Positions 59,080 through 64,000 of a DNA stretch of 64,000 nt are shown in pieces. The stretch is from NCBI RefSeq assembly GCF_003797185.1, contig NZ_RKMH01000001.1:124001-188000 (forward strand). Direction: 5' to 3'. The notes beneath the pieces are model-generated. The model was given only the letters and a program-made list of their open reading frames with translations, had not been told where the DNA came from and made no database searches. Source of the stretch: Gordonia oryzae. Its GTDB lineage: Bacteria; Actinomycetota; Actinomycetes; Mycobacteriales; Mycobacteriaceae. The first letter of the stretch is position 1. Every line of letters begins with the position of its first letter. Position numbers and translations under genes: made by a program.

Positions 59080-60375
59080 ATGGCAGCGACGACCGGCCCG
59101 ACGGCACGGGACCGCAAGCGCATCCTGATCGGCGTCGGCGGTGGCATCGCCGCCTACAAGGTGTGCTCGCTGATCCGGCACTTCACCGAGAAGGGCCACG
59201 ACGTCCGGGTCGTACCCACTCGCAACGCGCTGAAGTTCGTCGGCGCCGCGACCTTCGAGGCGCTCTCCGGTAACCCGGTCACCACCGAGGTCTTCGACGG
59301 CGTCGATGACGTCGTACACGTGCGGCTCGGGCAGGGTGCCGATCTGGTGATCATCGCCCCGGCGACCGCCGATCTGCTCTCCCGCGCCGCGACCGGTCGC
59401 GCCGATGACCTGCTCACCGCCTCGCTGCTGGTGGCGACGTGTCCGGTGCTGTTCGTGCCCGCGATGCACACCGAGATGTGGCGTCACCAGGCCACCCAGT
59501 CCAACGTCACTACGCTGCGGGAGCGCGGGAACATCGTCATGACGCCCGCCTCAGGCCGGCTCACCGGGACCGACAGCGGACCCGGGCGACTGCCCGAGCC
59601 GATGGAGATCGCCCTCATCGGTGAACTCCTACTCGACCGCGCCGACGCGCTGCCGCACGATCTCGCCGGGATACGCGTGCTGATCAGCGCGGGCGGCACC
59701 CGTGAGCCGCTCGACCCGGTCCGTTTCCTCGGTAATCACAGCTCCGGCAAACAGGGTTTCGCGCTCGCGCGCGCGGCTGCGCAGCGCGGTGCCGAGGTCA
59801 CCGTGGTGGCCGGGTCGACAGCCGGGGCCGGTGAACCCGCCGCCGTCGAGGTCGTCCCGATCGACAGCGCGCGTGAACTCGCCGCCGAGATGACACAGCG
59901 TGCCGTCGACGCCGATGTGGTCATCATGGCGGCGGCGGTCGCCGACTTCCGGCCGGTGTCCACCGCGGAGTCCAAGATCAAGAAGGGCGACGCGGGGCCG
60001 GCGCCGGTCGAGTTGACCACCAATCCCGACATACTGCGCGGACTCGTCGAGGCCCGCGACGCGGGGGCCATCCCTGTCGAGACGGTGATCGTGGGTTTCG
60101 CCGCCGAGACCGGCGACGAGACCGGCGGGGTCCTCGACCACGGGCGGACGAAGCTCAAACGCAAGGGATGCGATCTGCTGGTGGTCAACGCCGTGGGAAA
60201 CGGCAAGGCATTCGGCACCGAGGACAACACCGGGTGGCTGCTGTCGGCGCACGGCGGGGAGACCGCACTGCCGATGGGCACCAAAACACTCATGGCGAGC
60301 CGGATCCTTGACGCGATCCGTTCGCTGGTGCCTGATGGATCGGGCACCGCAACGCCCGTCACGCACATGTCATGA
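59080..60375 (+). CDS. coaBC: Bifunctional phosphopantothenoylcysteine decarboxylase/synthetase
   Basis: Carries out two steps of coenzyme A synthesis. The 431-residue fusion has the N-terminal flavin-dependent CoaC domain ([21 protein letters not shown]; the [10 protein letters not shown] substrate loop) and the C-terminal CoaB synthetase ([49 protein letters not shown]). Both active sites look complete. It follows rpoZ by 18 bases. Confidence 0.96.
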   Translation: MAATTGPTARDRKRILIGVGGGIAAYKVCSLIRHFTEKGHDVRVVPTRNALKFVGAATFEALSGNPVTTEVFDGVDDVVHVRLGQGADLVIIAPATADLLSRAATGRADDLLTASLLVATCPVLFVPAMHTEMWRHQATQSNVTTLRERGNIVMTPASGRLTGTDSGPGRLPEPMEIALIGELLLDRADALPHDLAGIRVLISAGGTREPLDPVRFLGNHSSGKQGFALARAAAQRGAEVTVVAGSTAGAGEPAAVEVVPIDSARELAAEMTQRAVDADVVIMAAAVADFRPVSTAESKIKKGDAGPAPVELTTNPDILRGLVEARDAGAIPVETVIVGFAAETGDETGGVLDHGRTKLKRKGCDLLVVNAVGNGKAFGTEDNTGWLLSAHGGETALPMGTKTLMASRILDAIRSLVPDGSGTATPVTHMS

Positions 60376-60393
60376 CCCCTGTGTAGTTTTGTC

Positions 60394-60399
60394 TACGAT
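60394..60399 (+). promoter_or_regulatory. Candidate -10 of the metK promoter
   Basis: TACGAT lies 46 bases before the metK ATG in the 70-bp coaBC-metK gap. The gap is too short and lacks the fold for a SAM riboswitch. Confidence 0.35.
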
Positions 60400-60445
60400 G
60401 ACCGGTGGCGTCCGCATGTCGCCGTCACGACCTCGAGAGGATCTG

Positions 60446-61657
60446 ATGTCCAGCTCTGCGTCCCGCCTTTTCACCAGCGAGTCCGTCACCGAGGGGCACC
60501 CGGACAAGATCTGTGACGCGATCAGCGACTCGATCCTCGACGCCATCCTGGATCAGGACCCCAAGGCCCGCGTGGCGGTGGAGACCCTGGTCACCACCGG
60601 GCAGGTCCACGTCGCCGGTGAGGTGACGACCAGCGCCTACGTCGACATCCCGGGCATTGTCCGCGGCAAGATCCTCGACATCGGCTACGACTCGTCGACC
60701 AAGGGCTTCGACGGTGCGTCGTGCGGTGTGAACGTGGCCATCGGTGCGCAGTCGCCGGACATCGCGGGTGGCGTGTTCAACTCGCACGAGAACCGCAGCG
60801 GCATCTCCGAGGACGAGATCGACGCCCAGGGTGCGGGCGACCAGGGCTTGATGTTCGGTTACGCCACCAACGAGACGCCCGAGTACATGCCGGTGCCCAT
60901 CGCGTTGGCCCATCGCCTGTCGCGCCGCCTGACCGAGGTCCGCAAATCCGGTGCCCTGCCGTATCTGCGCCCCGACGGCAAGACACAGGTCACCATCGAA
61001 TATGACGGTGACAAGCCGGTCCGGCTCGACACGGTCGTGCTTTCTACCCAGCACGCTGCCGATATCGATCTGGACAACATGCTCACCCCCGACATTCAGA
61101 GCCAGGTCGTCGACCCGGTTCTGGCCGAACTCGATCTGCCGGGTCTGACCACCGACGGTTACCGACTGCTGGTGAACCCGACCGGCAAGTTCGTGCTCGG
61201 CGGTCCGATGGGCGATGCCGGGCTGACCGGCCGCAAGATCATCGTCGACACCTATGGTGGCATGGCGCGTCACGGTGGTGGCGCATTCTCCGGCAAGGAC
61301 CCGTCGAAGGTCGACCGCAGCGCCGCCTACGCGATGCGCTGGGTGGCCAAGAACGCGATCACCGCGGGCCTCGCCGACCGCATCGAGGTGCAGGTCGCCT
61401 ACGCCATTGGCCGCGCCGCCCCGGTGGGCTTGTTCGTCGAGACCTTTGGTACCGAGAAGACCGACCCGGTGGTCATCCGCCGCGCGATCTCCGAGACATT
61501 CGACCTGCGTCCGCTGGCGATCATCCGCGACCTGGATCTGCTGCGTCCGATCTATGGACCGACCGCCGCCTATGGCCACTTCGGCCGTACCGACGTCGAC
61601 CTCCCGTGGGAGCGCACCGACCGCGCCGAGAAGCTCCGCGCGGCAGCCGGACTGTAG
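60446..61657 (+). CDS. metK: S-adenosylmethionine synthetase
   Basis: Makes S-adenosylmethionine from methionine and ATP. The 403-residue protein carries [32 protein letters not shown] and the second-half signature [22 protein letters not shown] 60446 follows GAGAGG and starts the conserved N-terminus ([13 protein letters not shown]). Confidence 0.97.
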   Translation: MSSSASRLFTSESVTEGHPDKICDAISDSILDAILDQDPKARVAVETLVTTGQVHVAGEVTTSAYVDIPGIVRGKILDIGYDSSTKGFDGASCGVNVAIGAQSPDIAGGVFNSHENRSGISEDEIDAQGAGDQGLMFGYATNETPEYMPVPIALAHRLSRRLTEVRKSGALPYLRPDGKTQVTIEYDGDKPVRLDTVVLSTQHAADIDLDNMLTPDIQSQVVDPVLAELDLPGLTTDGYRLLVNPTGKFVLGGPMGDAGLTGRKIIVDTYGGMARHGGGAFSGKDPSKVDRSAAYAMRWVAKNAITAGLADRIEVQVAYAIGRAAPVGLFVETFGTEKTDPVVIRRAISETFDLRPLAIIRDLDLLRPIYGPTAAYGHFGRTDVDLPWERTDRAEKLRAAAGL

Positions 61658-61665
61658 TCCCCGCG

Positions 61666-63696
61666 TTGGCGGCCGGTGGTGACCGTGCCGGGGCCCGAGA
61701 GCGCGCGCACTCCGCATCCATTGCCCGCGTCTTGCCGATGCTGGGGCTCGCTCACCTCGACCGGCCATTCGACTACCTGATTGACACCGACCAGGACGAC
61801 GATGCCGTACCGGGCGTGCGGGTACGAGTCCGCTTCGCCGGCCGGCTCGTCGACGGCTTCCTTCTCGATCGGATCGATGGCTCCGACCACGAGGGACGAC
61901 TGGGCTGGATCGAACGGATCGTGTCGCCGGAACCGGTGCTCTCGGCCGAGATCGCCCACGTGTGTCGCGCCGTCGCCGACCGGTATGCAGGCACGATGTC
62001 CGACGTCCTGCGGCTGGCCGTCCCACCCCGCCACGCGCGCACCGAGGCGCAACCGACCCCCATGCCGAGCACGGAGGTAGCGGCGCCCGACCGCAGTGCC
62101 TGGCAGGCATATCGCACCGGCGCGGCGTTTGTGGAGTCATTGGCATCGTCGAGTCCACGCGCGGTGTGGCAAGCCACCCCGGGAGAGAGCTGGCCGCACC
62201 GGCTCGCCGATCTGGCCGCGCTGACCGCCGCCGCCGGCCGCGGCGTGGTCATCGTCGTTCCCGACCAACGCGACCTTGATCGGCTTTCGGCGGCCTGCGA
62301 GCCGCTGCTTGGCGATCGCTGCGTCACCCTCGCCGCGGGTCTGGGGCCGACCGCCCGCTATCGGCGGTGGCTCGCGGTACGGCGTGGAGGAGCCGACGTC
62401 GTCCTCGGCACGCGCAGCGCGATTTTCGCGCCCGTGCACGATCTCGGGTTGATCGCGGTGTGGGACGACGGTGACGACAGCCTCAACGAACCGCGCGCGC
62501 CGTATCCGCACCCCCGGGAGGTCGCGGTGCTGCGGGCCCATTACGAGCACGCGGGGTTGGTGATCGGCGGCTACGCGCGCACCGCCGAGGCGCAGGCACT
62601 CGTCGCCTCGGGCTGGGCGCACGATCTCGTCGCCGAGCGGGCGGTCATCCGTGAACGTGGTGCCGCGATCGAGGCCATCACCGACGAGGACGTCCGTGTC
62701 GCGCGGGACCCGATGGCTCGCACTGCACGTATCCCTGCGGTCGCTTTCGATGCGGCGCGGCGCGCGCTGGCCGCCGACGCGCCAGTGCTGTTCAGTGTCC
62801 CGCGGCGCGGCTACATCCCGTCGCTGGCCTGTGCCCGCTGCCGCGAACATGCCCGCTGCCGGGCGTGCCACGGACCGTTGCAGATGGACGTCAACGGATC
62901 GTTGTCCTGCCGGTGGTGTGGTCGTCGCGACACCGCCTTCCGATGCCCTGAGTGCGGTGGCACCCGCGTGCGCGCCCTCACCGTCGGCGCCCGCCGGACG
63001 GCGGAGGAACTGGGCCGGGCCTTCGCCGGCACGCCGGTCGTCACCAGCGGCGGGACCGGCGTCGTCGACGAGGTGGAGCCGGGACCGCGCGTGGTGGTGG
63101 CCACGCCCGGCGCCGAACCGGTCGCGCCGGGCGGTTACGGGGCCGCGGTCATCCTCGATACCTGGGCTCAGCTCGACCGAGCCGATCTGCGGGCCGAAGA
63201 AGATGCCGTGCGCCGGTGGATGGCGGTCGGCGCGTTGGTCCGGGCCCGGCGGCAGGGCGGGACGATGGTCATCGTCGCCGACTCGACGCTACATCCGGTA
63301 CAAGCGCTGATCCGTTGGGACCCGGTCGGTTTCGCCGAGGCCGAACTCGGGCGTCGCATCGACCTCGGCTTCCCGCCCGCGGTCACTATGGCTTCCATCG
63401 ACGGCCCGGCCGAGCTGGTCACCGGATTCCTCGACCAGATCGAGTTGCCCGACGCTGCCGACACGCTGGGCCCGGTTCCGCTGCCCGTCGGTGTCCGCCC
63501 GCCCGCGGGCAGCACCGACTGGGACCGGTCCGACGGTCACGGCGCTCCCGACCAGATCGAACGGATACTGATCCGCACCGACCGCCGCCATGGTCGGCGG
63601 CTTGCCGAGGCCTTGCGTGCCGCGCACATCCGACGCAATGCGCAACGCGAGACCGGACCGATCCGGGTCCAGGTCGATCCGCCTACGATCGGATGA
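61666..63696 (+). CDS. priA: PriA-like primosomal protein N', helicase-inactive type
   Basis: PriA restarts replication at stalled forks. This 676-residue version keeps the N-terminal DNA-binding domain ([21 protein letters not shown]) and the zinc region with paired cysteines ([33 protein letters not shown]), but the Walker A position reads [11 protein letters not shown], without the GKT needed for ATP hydrolysis, and the DEAH position reads WDDGDDS. Loss of helicase motifs is usual in actinobacterial PriA. The start is uncertain: TTG 61666 gives an N-terminus of the length seen in M. tuberculosis; GTG 61606 inside metK is the next candidate. Confidence 0.88.
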   Translation: MAAGGDRAGARERAHSASIARVLPMLGLAHLDRPFDYLIDTDQDDDAVPGVRVRVRFAGRLVDGFLLDRIDGSDHEGRLGWIERIVSPEPVLSAEIAHVCRAVADRYAGTMSDVLRLAVPPRHARTEAQPTPMPSTEVAAPDRSAWQAYRTGAAFVESLASSSPRAVWQATPGESWPHRLADLAALTAAAGRGVVIVVPDQRDLDRLSAACEPLLGDRCVTLAAGLGPTARYRRWLAVRRGGADVVLGTRSAIFAPVHDLGLIAVWDDGDDSLNEPRAPYPHPREVAVLRAHYEHAGLVIGGYARTAEAQALVASGWAHDLVAERAVIRERGAAIEAITDEDVRVARDPMARTARIPAVAFDAARRALAADAPVLFSVPRRGYIPSLACARCREHARCRACHGPLQMDVNGSLSCRWCGRRDTAFRCPECGGTRVRALTVGARRTAEELGRAFAGTPVVTSGGTGVVDEVEPGPRVVVATPGAEPVAPGGYGAAVILDTWAQLDRADLRAEEDAVRRWMAVGALVRARRQGGTMVIVADSTLHPVQALIRWDPVGFAEAELGRRIDLGFPPAVTMASIDGPAELVTGFLDQIELPDAADTLGPVPLPVGVRPPAGSTDWDRSDGHGAPDQIERILIRTDRRHGRRLAEALRAAHIRRNAQRETGPIRVQVDPPTIG

Positions 63697-63751
63697 GCGC
63701 CGCGCACGTCGTGCGCGGATCGAGATGATCGTAGAAGTGGAGGAAACCGGC

Positions 63752-64000
63752 GTGAGAATCGTGTTCGCGGGAACACCGCAGGTCGCGGTGCCATCACTGC
63801 GAGGGCTCGTCGAGGGTTCCGAGCACGACGTCGTCGGCGTCATCTCCCGTCCGGATGCGGTCTCGGGACGCGGCCGCAAGGTGCACCGGTCGCCGGTCGC
63901 CGAACTCGCCGACGCCCATGGCATCCCGGTCATCACCCCGCGACGTCTCGGTGAACCCGAGGTCGCCGAGACGCTGCAGCTGTGGGCGCCCGACGCCGGG
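63752..64000 (+). CDS. fmt: Methionyl-tRNA formyltransferase (N-terminal part)
   Basis: Formylates initiator Met-tRNA. The first 83 codons are present before the window ends. The start [19 protein letters not shown] and [22 protein letters not shown] are diagnostic for the formyltransferase Rossmann domain. A GTGGAGGAAA ribosome site precedes the GTG. Truncation is an edge effect. Confidence 0.94.
   Translation, partial: MRIVFAGTPQVAVPSLRGLVEGSEHDVVGVISRPDAVSGRGRKVHRSPVAELADAHGIPVITPRRLGEPEVAETLQLWAPDAG

Noticed and set aside
60376..60445. SAM riboswitch before metK
   Set aside because: Only 70 bases, with no P1 or pseudoknot pairing recognisable.

Overview
The window reads as GC-rich chromosome from a mycolic-acid actinobacterium (order Mycobacteriales). 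A Gordonia-like genome is my best guess, but that is an inference from gene order and protein style, not a measured placement. Evidence for the order: gene order close to the Mycobacterium tuberculosis Rv2604c-Rv2533c and Rv1379-Rv1406 blocks, the actinobacterial integration host factor mIHF, many GTG starts, ATGA/GTGA overlaps, and a PriA-like protein with a ruined Walker A. Almost everything is core housekeeping on the + strand. I see no tRNA, rRNA, CRISPR, prophage or intact insertion sequence.

Layout. 1-5.6 kb: end of pdxT, yebC, a 1.5-kb non-coding scar holding a shattered IS3-type transposase, then ruvC-ruvA-ruvB and yajC. 5.8-14.3 kb: secD-secF, a lipoprotein solute-binding protein, apt and rel. 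14.4-22.3 kb: a cyclophilin lipid/membrane-anchored PPIase (-), a glyoxalase-II-type hydrolase and hisS (+), a DUF885 protein and zinc metallopeptidase pair (-), and aspS. 22.5-29.7 kb: a tight three-gene operon of transglutaminase/DUF2126, circularly permuted ATP-grasp fused to alpha-E, and a second transglutaminase. This is the least understood system here, and a predicted peptide-modification pathway. 29.8-36.5 kb: an APH-like kinase, rarA, osmC (-), alaS, ruvX. 36.6-43.1 kb: mltG, aroE, a small prepilin peptidase, aroC-aroK-aroB. 43.1-46.3 kb: a decayed interval, a small 4-TM protein (-), pepQ, efp, nusB. 46.5-55.3 kb: the complete UMP operon pyrR-pyrB-pyrC-(membrane protein)-carA-carB-pyrF, preceded by a PyrR RNA site. 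55.3-57.2 kb: a NarL-type response regulator and its histidine kinase. 57.7-64 kb: mihF, gmk, rpoZ, coaBC, metK, priA and the start of fmt.

How they work together. There are four clear functional blocks: Holliday-junction processing (ruvCAB, with a near-perfect LexA box and a PafBC-like promoter in front of ruvC); protein export (yajC-secDF); shikimate synthesis (aroE, C, K, B); and de novo pyrimidine synthesis under PyrR control. Stringent response (rel), translation (hisS, aspS, alaS, efp) and cell-wall chain termination (mltG) genes lie between them.

The most unusual pattern is a set of short in-register tandem repeats, many with a 15-bp period, at gene junctions or in protein linkers: apt N-terminus, rel N-terminus, mltG (about fifteen units), just after aroB, just after nusB (24 bp), between the response regulator and kinase (17 bp x 3 = 51 bp) and inside alaS (36 bp x 3). 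Nearly all preserve reading frame. They look like minisatellite expansions tolerated at coding boundaries.
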